Notes: generated by a model not told the origin, from the letters alone. Positions 16,532 through 26,214 are shown, counted from the first letter of the stretch. The stretch is DNA of 51,333 nt from an uncultured Clostridia bacterium (GCA_944391625.1 CALXUG010000018.1:1-51333); one strand, 5' to 3'. Numbers and translations: made by a program.

Positions 16532-17623
16532 ATGAAACTAGGTATTGTCGGTTTACCAAATGTAGGTAAAAGTACGTTATTTAATGCTCTGACAAAAGCT
16601 GGCGCAGAATCGGCAAACTATCCGTTCTGCACCATTGATCCGAACGTGGGTGTGGTTTCCGTACCTGACGAACGGATGGCGTTTTTGGCTGATCTGTATA
16701 AAACAGAAAAAATTATTCCTGCTGTCATCGAATTTGTGGATATTGCCGGTCTGGTGCGCGGTGCCAGCAAGGGGGAAGGTCTGGGCAACCAGTTTTTATC
16801 CCATATCCGCGAAGTAGATGCCATCGTGCATGTGGTGCGTTGTTTTGAAGACGGCAATGTGGTGCATGTGGAAGGGTCTGTAGATCCCATCCGCGATATT
16901 GAAACCATCAACCTGGAGTTGATTTTTTCCGATCTGGAAGTTCTGGAACGCCGCTTGTTAAAAGCACAGAAAGGACAAAAAAGCGGAGATAAGGCTCTGA
17001 TTGCCGAAGCCAAATTGTTGGAACGGTTAAAAGCCCATCTGGAAGACGGACAAGTGGCCCGCCGTTTTGTAACCGAAACAGAAGAGGAAGAAAACATTTT
17101 AAAAGACATGAATCTGTTAACCTACAAACCGGTGCTGTACGCTACCAATGTTAAAGAAGACGATTTAGCCACCGGCAATGCCTATGTAGAACAGGTGCAG
17201 AAATTTGCCGCCGAAGAAAACTCCGAGGCTTTCATTGTATGCGCGCAGATTGAACAGGAAATTGCCGAAATGGACGAAGAAGACAAGCTGATGTTTTTAG
17301 AAGACCTGGGAATCAGCCAATCCGGTTTGGACCGTCTGATTGCCGCCAGCTACAAACTGCTGGGCTTAATCAGTTATCTTACCGCCGGTGTGAAAGAAGT
17401 GCGGGCCTGGACCATTACCAAAGGTACAAAAGCACCCGGCGCTGCCGGTAAAATCCACTCCGACTTTGAACGGGGCTTTATCCGCGCAGAAGTCGTATCC
17501 TTTGATGATTTAAAAGCCTGCGGCACTTACAACGCAGCCAAAGAAAAAGGCCTGGTCAGAATCGAAGGGAAAGACTATGTGGTACAGGACGGCGATATTA
17601 TGCTGTTCCGGTTTAATGTATAA
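16532..17623 (+). CDS. ychF: Redox-regulated ATPase YchF (Obg-like P-loop NTPase)
   Basis: 363 aa, usual length. The P-loop GLPNVGKSTLFNALT is at residues 6-20, the switch region with DIAGLVRGASKGEGLGNQFL near 65-85, and the C-terminal TGS/ubiquitin-like domain (TWTITKGTKAPGAAGKIHSDFERGFIRAEV) ends the protein. YchF binds ribosomes and hydrolyses ATP; it influences stress responses. The start has AGAGGAAGG upstream, a promoter precedes it and a strong terminator follows, so it is a single-gene unit on the plus strand. Confidence 0.97.
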   Translation: MKLGIVGLPNVGKSTLFNALTKAGAESANYPFCTIDPNVGVVSVPDERMAFLADLYKTEKIIPAVIEFVDIAGLVRGASKGEGLGNQFLSHIREVDAIVHVVRCFEDGNVVHVEGSVDPIRDIETINLELIFSDLEVLERRLLKAQKGQKSGDKALIAEAKLLERLKAHLEDGQVARRFVTETEEEENILKDMNLLTYKPVLYATNVKEDDLATGNAYVEQVQKFAAEENSEAFIVCAQIEQEIAEMDEEDKLMFLEDLGISQSGLDRLIAASYKLLGLISYLTAGVKEVRAWTITKGTKAPGAAGKIHSDFERGFIRAEVVSFDDLKACGTYNAAKEKGLVRIEGKDYVVQDGDIMLFRFNV

Positions 17624-17648
17624 TTGCAATCCTATCACCATACTGGTT

Positions 17649-17686
17649 AAAAAACGCTTTTCCGACAATGGAAAAGCGTTTTTCTA
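17649..17686 (+). terminator. Intrinsic terminator of ychF
   Basis: AAAACGCTTTTCC, loop GACAAT, GGAAAAGCG, TTTTTC; a long symmetrical stem. The sequence up to 17799 shows nothing else. Confidence 0.85.
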
Positions 17687-17799
17687 TATCTTTTTATACA
17701 CAATATCCATAGGAAAACAGTTCTCTGTCCTGACCATGATGAGAATTCCAGTATCAGCTTCGCTATCGTTGGGCATTAGAAGTTGGTCAAAAATCAATC

Positions 17800-18882
17800 T
17801 CACTCAGATATCTTTTTCTGAATCAGTTCCAGATTTCCCAGCAGCCGTTTGTTATCAGGAGCATATTCCAACGCTTTTTTCACAGCTTTTAATGATTCCT
17901 CATAGCGTCCAGTGCGATACAAAGCAATGGTGCGCAAATCATAGGGCATATTGCCCCATGCCCGTTCTTCGCAAATATAAGTCCGCGGCCGTTCTGTAAT
18001 CTGCAAGGCACAACCGGTAAAGTACAGTACACCGTCCCAATCCTGTTGTTCATACAGCATCCAGGCCAAATCCATATAAGGCTCCCGCAAATAAGGCGCT
18101 TCTGTAATGGCTTTGAGATGCCACCAACGGGCCGCCTGTATATCTCCTTTTTTCTTGTAGGCTTTGGCCATATACCGCATAGATGCTGCACGCTCATCAG
18201 CCCAGGTAGCCGACGGCATTTGCAAATGGCGCTGCAGCGTAGCAATACAAGCATCCCAATTGCCCTGATACATATATTCCCGCCCCAGATAATGCATATT
18301 GCGATCATCGTCAGGATCTTCCAGCACAGATTGTTCCAGCAAAGGCAGATACTGACCTCGAGATTTGCTGTGGTCAGGATAATGGTTCAGCTGGATTCCT
18401 TCCACCATAACCTTGCGGCCCGGTTGATTCTCCCCAACCCATTGCAAAACTTCATGTACTGGATGTGTCCATTGATATCCGTGCCGACTGTGCGCTTTTT
18501 CTATCCAAAACACCACGCCTTCCTGTCCATCTTCACCAAAACTCCAGGTATACCGATACGCTGCTTGTGTTACACCCTGTCCCCATGCTTGTTCTAACAA
18601 ATTGCGCCAGCCGGAAGAAAACACTTCATCCAAATCAGTACAAACGCAAATATCTGCATCAGTGGGCACCAATTCCAACGAACGATTGCGGGCAACATCA
18701 AATCGCCAGGGTGATATTATTTCCTGGGTTACGCTCACACCCTGCTGCTGCAATTTTTGAACAGTATCATCAGTGGAACCGGTATCCAATACAACAATCT
18801 GATCGGCCTCTCTCATAGATGCTGCCCATCGCTCTACAAACTGCGCTTCATTTTTGCAAATGGCATATACTACAACTTTCAT
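17800..18882 (-). CDS. Family 2 glycosyltransferase with C-terminal TPR-like repeats
   Basis: 360 aa. The GT-A core starts MKVVVYAICKNEAQFVERWAASM with LDTGSTDDTV and the metal-binding DxD-like CTDLDEVF near residue 85. Residues ~190-355 form helical repeats of the TPR type (MHYLGREYMYQGNWDACIATL, TIALYRTGRYEESLKAVKKAL). Similar proteins decorate surface proteins. It lies directly downstream of the collagen-like protein gene on the same strand, so it may glycosylate that protein, as in the exosporium systems of Bacilli; this link is inference. AGGAGG precedes the ATG. Confidence 0.9.
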   Translation of the reverse strand: MKVVVYAICKNEAQFVERWAASMREADQIVVLDTGSTDDTVQKLQQQGVSVTQEIISPWRFDVARNRSLELVPTDADICVCTDLDEVFSSGWRNLLEQAWGQGVTQAAYRYTWSFGEDGQEGVVFWIEKAHSRHGYQWTHPVHEVLQWVGENQPGRKVMVEGIQLNHYPDHSKSRGQYLPLLEQSVLEDPDDDRNMHYLGREYMYQGNWDACIATLQRHLQMPSATWADERAASMRYMAKAYKKKGDIQAARWWHLKAITEAPYLREPYMDLAWMLYEQQDWDGVLYFTGCALQITERPRTYICEERAWGNMPYDLRTIALYRTGRYEESLKAVKKALEYAPDNKRLLGNLELIQKKISE

Positions 18883-18944
18883 ATTGGCCTCCTGTTCTCG
18901 CTTGTGTAAAACAAACTTCCATCATTCCAAATCATATGCTCAAC

Positions 18945-18972
18945 AAAAGGAGACGCGCCATGACGTCTCCTT
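18945..18972 (-). terminator. Intrinsic terminator of the collagen-like gene
   Basis: Minus-strand GGAGACG, loop TCATGGCG, CGTCTCC, TTTTG. It sits between the collagen-like gene and the glycosyltransferase, so read-through would be needed for joint expression. Confidence 0.75.
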
Positions 18973-18994
18973 CTCAATGATTTTGATTACCAGA

Positions 18995-19993
18995 TCAGGT
19001 AGCCAATAAACCTGCTGCCCGCATATTGGCCAGCAATTGATTAAACTGGGTTACTACATCGGTAGCATCGGTAGCATCCGCTACTGCCGCTGCCAGCGTT
19101 ACCGCACCTGCCGGACCGGTTGGACCTGCTTCACCGGCTTCACCTCTTGGACCTGTTGGCCCGGTTGGACCTGTCGCCCCTGCTGCTCCCGTAGCGCCTG
19201 TTGGTCCGGTTGGACCAGTTGAACCGGCTGCTCCTGTTGTGCCTGCCGGTCCGGTCGGTCCAGTGGGACCTACTTCACCTCTTGGTCCGGTTGGGCCTGC
19301 TGGACCAGTTGGACCTGTCGGGCCTACTTCGCCACCTTCACCTCTTGGACCAGTTGGGCCTGTCGCTCCTGCTGCTCCTGTTGCACCTGCCGGTCCGGTT
19401 GGACCTGTCGCTCCCGCTGCTCCTGTTGCACCTGCCGGTCCGGTTGGGCCTGTCGCTCCCGCTGCTCCCGTAGCGCCTGCTGGTCCGGTGGGGCCTGTCG
19501 CTCCTGCTGCTCCTGTTGCACCTGTTGGTCCGGTTGGACCTGTCGCTCCTGCTGCTCCTGTTGCACCTGTTGGTCCGGTTGGACCTGTCGGACCAGTTGC
19601 GCCTTGCGGACCGGTTACCGTTACCAGATTAAAATCTGGAGAAGTTCCGGGCGTTCCTGTTGCATTATCCACATTTGTCTGATACAGCGCGCCATTATAA
19701 TAAACCATTGCACCCCTTGGATAAACAGTGCCTGGTACAAATTCTGCCACTGTATCAATACCAGCGCCTGCCGGTCCTGTAGGACCTGTCGGTCCAATGG
19801 GGCCTGCTGCCCCTGCAGCACCTGCCGGTCCGGTTGGACCTACCGCACCTATGGCACCCGGTGCTCCTGCCGGACCCTGCGGCCCTGGTAATCCCATTGG
19901 TCCTGCTGGACCTGTTACACCCTGAGGACCCATTGGCCCCATTGGGCCAGGACAACCGCAATTAGAACCACAACAATTATTTTTCTGAGCCAT
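18995..19993 (-). CDS. Collagen-like triple-helix repeat protein
   Basis: 332 aa. Four cysteines at the N-terminus (residues 7, 8, 12, 14) could crosslink or attach the chain. A first Gly-X-Y stretch runs from about 15 to 78, a ~48-residue globular insert follows (about 79-126; [21 protein letters not shown], like small carbohydrate-binding or phage fibre inserts), then a second, highly repetitive Gly-X-Y stretch to about 295, and a C-terminal helical tail ([20 protein letters not shown]) that may trimerise it. No signal peptide is visible, which suits spore-coat or exosporium type proteins. Pro-Thr-Gly and Ala-Ala-Gly triplets dominate. GGGAGGAGAAAC precedes the ATG. Confidence 0.93.
   Translation of the reverse strand: MAQKNNCCGSNCGCPGPMGPMGPQGVTGPAGPMGLPGPQGPAGAPGAIGAVGPTGPAGAAGAAGPIGPTGPTGPAGAGIDTVAEFVPGTVYPRGAMVYYNGALYQTNVDNATGTPGTSPDFNLVTVTGPQGATGPTGPTGPTGATGAAGATGPTGPTGATGAAGATGPTGPAGATGAAGATGPTGPAGATGAAGATGPTGPAGATGAAGATGPTGPRGEGGEVGPTGPTGPAGPTGPRGEVGPTGPTGPAGTTGAAGSTGPTGPTGATGAAGATGPTGPTGPRGEAGEAGPTGPAGAVTLAAAVADATDATDVVTQFNQLLANMRAAGLLAT
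19356..19580. repeat. Five 45-bp tandem units in the collagen-like gene
   Basis: Each unit codes for five Gly-X-Y triplets (15 aa). Units 4 and 5 are virtually identical and the others differ by a few bases, so recent copy-number change is likely. Confidence 0.85.
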
Positions 19994-20453
19994 GTTTCTC
20001 CTCCCGTTTCCATAAAGAATATCCGATCAGGCTGATTTCTGATTATACATCTATCAACACATGCTATCGGTTTCTTTGCCATATTTTGTCCTGTCCCGCT
20101 TCCACCACAAAACTGAGCAAATATACAGCAGACGTAAAATGACAACCTACCTCCTGATCAGATTACTTCATTATATGTAAGCAGGCGCATATTGTTTCTT
20201 TAAAATGTTCAAAAGCTGCACACTTTTCATAAATATTTTTACGGCCAGCCTATTATCTGCTCATCTATCACAGAAAAACACCGATTATCATCAGCCTTTC
20301 TGTATTAATATTGAAAGATACGGCACAAGAAAATCAGACTTTTTTCCCTATATCCATTGCAAGTTACCCCTGCTTTCTTTTATAATAAGAAAGTATGTAT
20401 TGCAGTTTATCGCAGCAGCGATTAGAAGATACAATTTAGGAGGATATTGTATA
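19994..20453. other. Gene-free region upstream of adenosylhomocysteinase and collagen-like genes
   Basis: The start regions of two divergent genes meet here. I see no conserved S-adenosylhomocysteine or SAM riboswitch core and no convincing small gene; an open frame exists from 20205 in line with adenosylhomocysteinase, but it has no ribosome site and low-complexity composition. Confidence 0.5.
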
Positions 20454-21698
20454 ATGGAAAGTCAAATCAGAGATCTGGCCCTGGCGCCAAAAGGACACGA
20501 TAAAATCAACTGGGTAAAAAATCATATGCCCATCTTAAATCAATTGGAAGATGAATTTCGCCGTACCCAACCCTTTGCAGGCAAAAAAGTAGCTATCTGC
20601 CTGCATCTGGAAGCCAAAACTGCTTATCTGGCACTGGTAATTCAGGCCGGCGGCGCTCAGGTATCGGTAGCGGCCAGCAACCCATTGTCCACACAGGATG
20701 ACGTAGTAGCTGCTCTGGTAGACAGCGGCGTAACTGCTTTTGCCTGGCATGGCGCTACCGACGAAGAATATTTTGGACACATTGACGCGCTGATTCATAC
20801 CAAACCGGATTTATTCATTGATGACGGCGGTGATTTAACCTCATTGTTCCACAGCAAATATCCGGAAATGCTGCAAGATATTTTAGGCGGTGCAGAAGAA
20901 ACCACCACCGGCATTATCCGTCTGCGTTCCATGGCCAACGACGGCGCTTTAAAAATCCCGATGATTGCTGTAAACGATGCACTAACCAAATACTTCTTTG
21001 ATAATCGCTACGGTACAGGCCAATCTGCCTGGGATGCCATTATGCGCACCACCAATCTGGTTGTCGCAGGTAAAACGGTAGTGGTAGCCGGCTACGGCTG
21101 GTGCGGCAAAGGCACTGCTATGCGGGCAAAGGGCCTGGGCGCCAAAGTTATTGTAACAGAAGTGGACCCGATCAAAGCCATTGAAGCTATCATGGACGGC
21201 TTCCAGGTAATGAAAATGGTAGATGCTGCACCGCTGGGCGATTATTTTATCACTGTAACCGGCGATAAAAAAGTCATTACCGAAGAACACTTCCAAGTAA
21301 TGAAAAACAAAGCCATTCTGGCTAATGCAGGCCACTTTGATGTAGAAATTGACAAAGAAGCCTTGTTGCGTCTGTCTGTTTCTCACGGACAGACCAAACC
21401 CAATATTGAAGAATTCCACTTTGCCGACGGCCGCAAGGTTTATCTGCTTGGTGAAGGCCGTTTGGTTAATCTGGCAGCAGGCGACGGACATCCGGCAGAA
21501 ATTATGGATCTGACCTTTGCGCTGCAGGCATTGTCTTTGGAATATGTGCTCAACAATCCTGGTTTGGAAAATACGGTACACTCCGTGCCAAAAGAAATTG
21601 ATGAAAGAGTGGCCCGCATCAAACTGCAGGCGCTGCAAATTAGTATTGATACATTATCAGCGGAACAGCAGGAATATTTAAACAGCTGGCAGCTGTAA
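20454..21698 (+). CDS. ahcY: Adenosylhomocysteinase
   Basis: 414 aa, near the usual ~420. Hydrolyses S-adenosylhomocysteine to adenosine and homocysteine, removing the product inhibitor of methyltransferases. Family features: WVKNHMPILNQLEDEF near the start, HGATDEEYFGHI, the substrate region with EETTTGIIRL and MIAVNDALTKYFFDNRYGTGQS, the NAD-binding VVAGYGWCGKGTAMRAKGLGA near residue 210, and ANAGHFDVEID. ATG at 20454 is chosen since GGAGGATATTGTATA is just upstream. DinG follows 18 bp downstream. Confidence 0.95.
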   Translation: MESQIRDLALAPKGHDKINWVKNHMPILNQLEDEFRRTQPFAGKKVAICLHLEAKTAYLALVIQAGGAQVSVAASNPLSTQDDVVAALVDSGVTAFAWHGATDEEYFGHIDALIHTKPDLFIDDGGDLTSLFHSKYPEMLQDILGGAEETTTGIIRLRSMANDGALKIPMIAVNDALTKYFFDNRYGTGQSAWDAIMRTTNLVVAGKTVVVAGYGWCGKGTAMRAKGLGAKVIVTEVDPIKAIEAIMDGFQVMKMVDAAPLGDYFITVTGDKKVITEEHFQVMKNKAILANAGHFDVEIDKEALLRLSVSHGQTKPNIEEFHFADGRKVYLLGEGRLVNLAAGDGHPAEIMDLTFALQALSLEYVLNNPGLENTVHSVPKEIDERVARIKLQALQISIDTLSAEQQEYLNSWQL

Positions 21699-21716
21699 GA
21701 ACTGGAGGGAACTCCT

Positions 21717-24482
21717 TTGCTGAATTTATCCTTTGTTTGTCTGGATACGGAAACCACCGGTCTGGATCAATCAGCAGAAATTATAGAAATCGGTATGGTG
21801 AAAGTGATCAACGGGCAGGTTGCAGATCAGTACAGTCAGCTGATTCAGCCTTATAATCCCATACCGGAAACCATTACCCAACTTACTGGCATTGATAATG
21901 ATATGGTAGCGGATCAGCCCCATTGGCCCCAGGTAGAGCAGGCTATTTTGGATTTTATCGGCGATTTTACGCTGGTGGCTCACAATGTCAGCTTTGACCG
22001 GGGCATGCTGGAGCAGCATCTGGGACGCATTTTACCCAATCCCTGGATTGATACCCATGATGTTGCCAAAATTTTTCTGCCCACGTTAACCAGCTACAAG
22101 CTCATCAGCATTGCCGGTGCGCTGAATATTCATGGGCAGGGCTTTCACCGCGCCCTGCAGGATGCCCATGTAACCGCTCAGGTGCTTTTGCAGCTGACGC
22201 AACAGGCTTGCCAGCTGGACCCGTTTACCATGCAAAAAATTGTCAGTATTTTTAAAGAGGAAGACTGCGGCCTGACTACATTGCTGCAACAAATTCAAAC
22301 GGATATTGTGGCGCATGCTCAGATCGGCAAGGTATATCATAACAGTCAGACGCCGGCACGCACCTATGGCAAACGCCCACTGCTGGATTTTTCACAAACC
22401 AAAAAGTTTTTTGAACCGGATGGGCTGATGGCGCAGGTCAACCCATCTTATCAGCACCGACCGCAGCAGCTGGAAATGCAGAAGGTCATCTCCAATGCCT
22501 TTTTGAATGAAAGCCACGGTATCATCGAAGCCGGTACTGGCACAGGCAAATCCTTTGCCTATTTGCTGCCGGCGCTGCTGTGGGCTTATGAAAACCAGTG
22601 CCGCGTACTAGTATCTACCAATACCATTGCCCTGCAGGAACAGCTATACCACAAAGATATTCCATTTTTGAAGGATTGTCTGGATTTTGATTTTCCTGTA
22701 GCATTGAGCAAAGGGCGCAGCAACTATATCTGTATGCGCCGTTTTGAGCAATATTTAAAACAGGCGCCCACTGTCAGCTGGATGGAAAAAATCTTTATTG
22801 CCCAATTGGTCTACTGGCTCACCACCACCGAGCAGGGCGACAAAGAAACACTCAATCTGAACAAGCTGGAGCATCAATTTTGGGCCAGCATTGCCAGCCA
22901 GACCGAAACCTGCCTGGGCAACCAGTGCGGCATGTTTCGCAGCTGTTTTTACATGAATAACCGCAAGGAATGTGAAAACAGCATGCTCATCATTACCAAC
23001 CATGCCCTGCTGCTGCAAAATCTAAAGCTGGAAAATCAGATTTTGCCCGCCTATGAGCATGTTATCATTGATGAAGCACATAATCTGGAAGAAGAAGCTA
23101 CCCGACAATTCACCGATACGGTAGATTTGGAATTTCTGCACAAAACCAGCCAGCATCTGCTACGTAACAGCAGCGTGGTATCGCGGATTATTTCCAAGGT
23201 GAAAGATTTGCATGAGGAAAGCCAATCTTATGAAGATCTTTTACTGGCGCAGCGTGAATTGAAAAGTGATGTGGCAGATTTAGAAACCCATATCCGCGCA
23301 GCCATTGACTATATCTTTACTGTAAAACAACTGGCGCACAATAACGAGTGGCGTATCACTGCAAAGGAACGAAAAGCCAACTGGTGGCTGGAACTGACGC
23401 CCATATTGGAACGAATTCGGGACTTGATAGCCACCATTTATAATCGGCTTTCCCATATCCGCAACCGGATAGATATGTTTGAAGATCTGGATTTATTGGC
23501 TAAGGAGCTGGTTTTCAATCAAGGCTGGTTTGGAGAACAGCAAAAATTTCTGGATACCTTTTTGCAGGAAAAACGCCAAAACGATATTTACTGGATCGAA
23601 TATACCCGCAGCAGCTGGGGTTCCAACCTGTGCTTATCGGTAGCGCCTATCGACGTGATGCCGCTGCTGAAGGAACGGTTATTTGACAGCAATAAGAGTG
23701 TGATTCTCACCTCGGCGACACTGGCCATTGCCAATCAGCTGAAGTATACGGCGCAGCTGTATTTGCTGGAAGAGGAAGAATATCTCTCTTATATTACACC
23801 GTCACCCTTTAACTATGCAAAGCAATCCTGCATTGCCATTCCTACTGATATTGCCGATTATTCGCAAGTCAGTGAGGAAACCTATTCTGCCATGCTCATT
23901 AGCAGTTTGGAAAGCATTATCCAATCGGTTACCGGCGGGGTATTGGTGCTGTTCACTTCTTATGCCATGCTGAATAAGACCTATTTTGCTTTGAAGCATA
24001 ATCCCAACCTGCAGGACTATAATATTCTGGCCCACGGACAAGACGGCAACCGTACCAGTATTCTGCAAAGTTTGAACAAAACAGAGAACACCATCGTGCT
24101 GGGTGCTAACAGCTTCTGGGAAGGCGTAGATGTAAAAGGGACCGGACTAACCACCCTGATTATCACCAAGCTGCCCTTCCAGCCGCCCACCAAGCCCATC
24201 ACCAGTGCCAAGATGGAATATATTCAAGCCCAGGGCAAAAACAGCTTTTCTGCTTATAGTCTGCCGCAGGCAGTGCTCAAATTTCGGCAGGGCTGCGGCC
24301 GTTTAATCCGTTCTGCTGACGATTGGGGCTCCATTATCATCTTGGATAAACGGCTGCTCAGCAAAGGCTACGGCAAAGAGTTTATCAACTCCCTGCCCAA
24401 GCAACCCATTATCCGTAAACCCTTGGACGAAGTTTGCAGTACACTGCACAACTGGATGCAGCAAAAAGCCAAGGGAAAATAA
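21717..24482 (+). CDS. dinG: DinG-type ATP-dependent helicase with N-terminal DEDDh exonuclease
   Basis: 921 aa. Residues 1-170 are a DnaQ-like 3'-5' exonuclease (LDTETTGLD, HNVSFDRGML, HRALQDAHVTAQ). The XPD-like superfamily 2 helicase follows: Walker A GTGTGKSFAYLLPALL near 271, iron-sulfur cluster cysteines in YICMRRF, CLGNQCGMFRSC and ECENSM, DEAH box near 450, and the late GCGRLIRSADDWGSI motif near 859. This is the exonuclease-DinG fusion common in Bacillota, which acts on DNA damage or R-loops. Starts with TTG 7 nt after GGAGGG, in an operon after ahcY. Confidence 0.95.
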   Translation: MLNLSFVCLDTETTGLDQSAEIIEIGMVKVINGQVADQYSQLIQPYNPIPETITQLTGIDNDMVADQPHWPQVEQAILDFIGDFTLVAHNVSFDRGMLEQHLGRILPNPWIDTHDVAKIFLPTLTSYKLISIAGALNIHGQGFHRALQDAHVTAQVLLQLTQQACQLDPFTMQKIVSIFKEEDCGLTTLLQQIQTDIVAHAQIGKVYHNSQTPARTYGKRPLLDFSQTKKFFEPDGLMAQVNPSYQHRPQQLEMQKVISNAFLNESHGIIEAGTGTGKSFAYLLPALLWAYENQCRVLVSTNTIALQEQLYHKDIPFLKDCLDFDFPVALSKGRSNYICMRRFEQYLKQAPTVSWMEKIFIAQLVYWLTTTEQGDKETLNLNKLEHQFWASIASQTETCLGNQCGMFRSCFYMNNRKECENSMLIITNHALLLQNLKLENQILPAYEHVIIDEAHNLEEEATRQFTDTVDLEFLHKTSQHLLRNSSVVSRIISKVKDLHEESQSYEDLLLAQRELKSDVADLETHIRAAIDYIFTVKQLAHNNEWRITAKERKANWWLELTPILERIRDLIATIYNRLSHIRNRIDMFEDLDLLAKELVFNQGWFGEQQKFLDTFLQEKRQNDIYWIEYTRSSWGSNLCLSVAPIDVMPLLKERLFDSNKSVILTSATLAIANQLKYTAQLYLLEEEEYLSYITPSPFNYAKQSCIAIPTDIADYSQVSEETYSAMLISSLESIIQSVTGGVLVLFTSYAMLNKTYFALKHNPNLQDYNILAHGQDGNRTSILQSLNKTENTIVLGANSFWEGVDVKGTGLTTLIITKLPFQPPTKPITSAKMEYIQAQGKNSFSAYSLPQAVLKFRQGCGRLIRSADDWGSIIILDKRLLSKGYGKEFINSLPKQPIIRKPLDEVCSTLHNWMQQKAKGK

Positions 24483-24562
24483 TCAACATTGCCGCCATAT
24501 GATAGAATTCCTGACAATATAGACATGAAGCATCAGTTTATCATCTAAATTATGCGATTAAA

Positions 24563-24616
24563 AAACACAACAGGCATCTTCCGACTTGAACAAACCGGAA
24601 GATGCCTATTGTGTTT
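24563..24616. terminator. Bidirectional-type terminator after dinG
   Basis: A ~20-bp stem: AACACAA, AGGCATCTTCCG paired with CGGAAGATGCCT, TTGTGTT, with A-rich sequence before and T residues after. Confidence 0.75.
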
Positions 24617-24707
24617 CTATATCATTTTGTACCAAGCAGACCTGCAATGGAGTAGAAAAAGTGGCAACTCTGTGTTATACTGAAATCCATATCATTACAG
24701 AAAGGAC

Positions 24708-25151
24708 GTGGACGCCATCAAACATATCATACAAGATCACTTTACAGCTCCACCGTACAGCCTGCATGATGCACATATCATCGGTATGCAGACGGACGCC
24801 AATACTCTGACCTTATTGTTTGATTACGGCTACCTGGAAACAACGCCGCCCTATGATCAGGTGCAGGGAAACATCCGTATCAGCGGAATCCAGTGGGATT
24901 TCTGCCATATGTATCTATTGGAATATACCGATGTCCTCTGCGGCAATTATGGTCACTTTCAAGGAAAAAAGCTGCCTCTGCAGGAGTTCATCACCACGGC
25001 TGCACAGATAAGCATGCACGTGATAGATGAAACTTACGGTTATCACCAATTAAAACTTAGCGGTTTCCTTTCTGCAGGAACCAGTATGCAGGAGTGTATT
25101 CTTGAAATTTGCTACACCGATCCGTTGTGTTATCTGATAGAAGAAGCATAA
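24708..25151 (+). CDS. Hypothetical protein
   Basis: 147 aa with no family I can name. Acidic, soluble, with a regular alternation of hydrophobic residues suggesting beta-strands (TLTLLFDYGYLETTPP, VQGNIRISGIQWDF) and three cysteines. GTG start directly after AAAGGAC. A terminator at 25167 supports a real gene. It stands alone between dinG and a small membrane protein gene. Confidence 0.7.
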   Translation: MDAIKHIIQDHFTAPPYSLHDAHIIGMQTDANTLTLLFDYGYLETTPPYDQVQGNIRISGIQWDFCHMYLLEYTDVLCGNYGHFQGKKLPLQEFITTAAQISMHVIDETYGYHQLKLSGFLSAGTSMQECILEICYTDPLCYLIEEA

Positions 25152-25166
25152 CAATGCTTTTTATTC

Positions 25167-25195
25167 TGCGGTCATATCTTTGGATATGGCCGTTT
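25167..25195 (+). terminator. Intrinsic terminator of the hypothetical gene
   Basis: CGGTCATATC, loop TTTG, GATATGGCCG, TTTTC. Confidence 0.75.
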
Positions 25196-25283
25196 TCTGC
25201 TTTCTGCTTTATTTTTATATGCTTTTTGAATCATGGCAAAAAATTTCTTTGGCAGCCGCCCCAGGATTACAGTGAATTTAGCC

Positions 25284-25568
25284 TTAAAACGGAAGTATCG
25301 TCCCCACTATCCGCCCAACAAAATACAACATGCCAATATGTGCAGCAAAACAACAAATGAAAAGCACTGCAGAAATGATTTTGTTTTGCGTTATGTGATA
25401 AACATCTTTCCAATACATAACCGTAATCCATATCTCCGATGCAAAAAATAAAATAGAAAGTGGACTACTCTGTAACAACATAGCCATATTGGATAATGCA
25501 TAATTGATAATGATATAATTTACAGACGCAATAAAAATTTCCAAACTATTTTGTATTGCCGTTTTCAT
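25284..25568 (-). CDS. Small hypothetical membrane protein
   Basis: 94 aa with three hydrophobic segments (about 10-33, 37-50 and 62-90). No recognised family. A good GGAGG stands 9 nt before the ATG, which is the main reason to accept it. It lies downstream of the XRE regulator gene on the same strand. Confidence 0.6.
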   Translation of the reverse strand: MKTAIQNSLEIFIASVNYIIINYALSNMAMLLQSSPLSILFFASEIWITVMYWKDVYHITQNKIISAVLFICCFAAHIGMLYFVGRIVGTILPF

Positions 25569-25683
25569 TCTATCTACCTCCTATTTTTTATCGCTTTGAC
25601 AGTTTTATTCTATCCTTTATCATAATATAAATCAACTATCCCAGCCGCTCAATTGGTTCACCACCAACAATTCAACTATTATT

Positions 25684-25878
25684 TTAATCTTCTAAAAAGA
25701 ATATCTCATCTACATGAAGATTTAGTAATTTGGCAATTTTCATTGCAAGTTCAAGCGTAGGATTGTATTTATCATTTTCAATGGCGATAATGGTCTGTCG
25801 GCTCACTCCTAATTGCTTGGCCATATCTTCTTGCCGCAGTCCGGCTTCTTTTCTGAGCTGCTTTACTATATTTTTCAT
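25684..25878 (-). CDS. XRE family transcriptional regulator, minimal HTH
   Basis: 64 aa, essentially only a Cro/C1-type helix-turn-helix: RKEAGLRQEDMAKQLGVSRQTIIAIENDKYNPTLELAMKIAKLL. This YgzD-like type commonly pairs with a small membrane protein. It follows the membrane protein gene at 25885 by 6 bp. Two palindromes in the operon promoter are likely binding sites. Confidence 0.93.
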   Translation of the reverse strand: MKNIVKQLRKEAGLRQEDMAKQLGVSRQTIIAIENDKYNPTLELAMKIAKLLNLHVDEIFFLED

Positions 25879-25884
25879 ATGGCA

Positions 25885-26214
25885 TTACGCTTTCAAAATA
25901 AAGTACGTACCAATTGATAACGTAACCGCAACAATTACAACAGCGGCAATGACCGTTTGCGCCAGTTTATTTGGTTCTTTATATTCTTCATCCCCGGCTA
26001 CCATTTTTTGTTTCAGTGCAATTTGCGAGAACGATTGCACACACACTGTCAAACACAAAATCAAGCAGGGCAATGGCTCATACTTTTCCCCATTGACAAG
26101 CGTTTGATAGCTGTTGAATAAGGTCCATGCGCATAGGGATAGCATAGCTACCTTGTATCCTCGTTCTATTGAACGCAATTGAATGTTTCTGCCCATTTCA
26201 TCTAATTGCTTCAT
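25885..26214 (-). CDS. DUF6773-like membrane protein
   Basis: 109 aa with three to four hydrophobic segments, beginning MKQLDEMGRNIQLRSIERGYKVAMLSL and ending in a TVIAAVVIVAVTLSIGTYFILKA helix. This matches small membrane proteins regularly encoded before an XRE regulator in Bacillota; the function is unknown. GGGGAGG lies 7 nt before the ATG. Confidence 0.8.
   Translation of the reverse strand: MKQLDEMGRNIQLRSIERGYKVAMLSLCAWTLFNSYQTLVNGEKYEPLPCLILCLTVCVQSFSQIALKQKMVAGDEEYKEPNKLAQTVIAAVVIVAVTLSIGTYFILKA

Noticed and set aside
19239-19682. Plus-strand collagen-like frame opposite the collagen gene
   Set aside because: GGNCCN codon pairs read as Gly-Pro on both strands, so this is a mirror of the real minus-strand gene; it has no ribosome site or N-terminal domain.
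19994-20453. SAH or SAM riboswitch before adenosylhomocysteinase
   Set aside because: No recognisable conserved core; only generic AT-rich leader.
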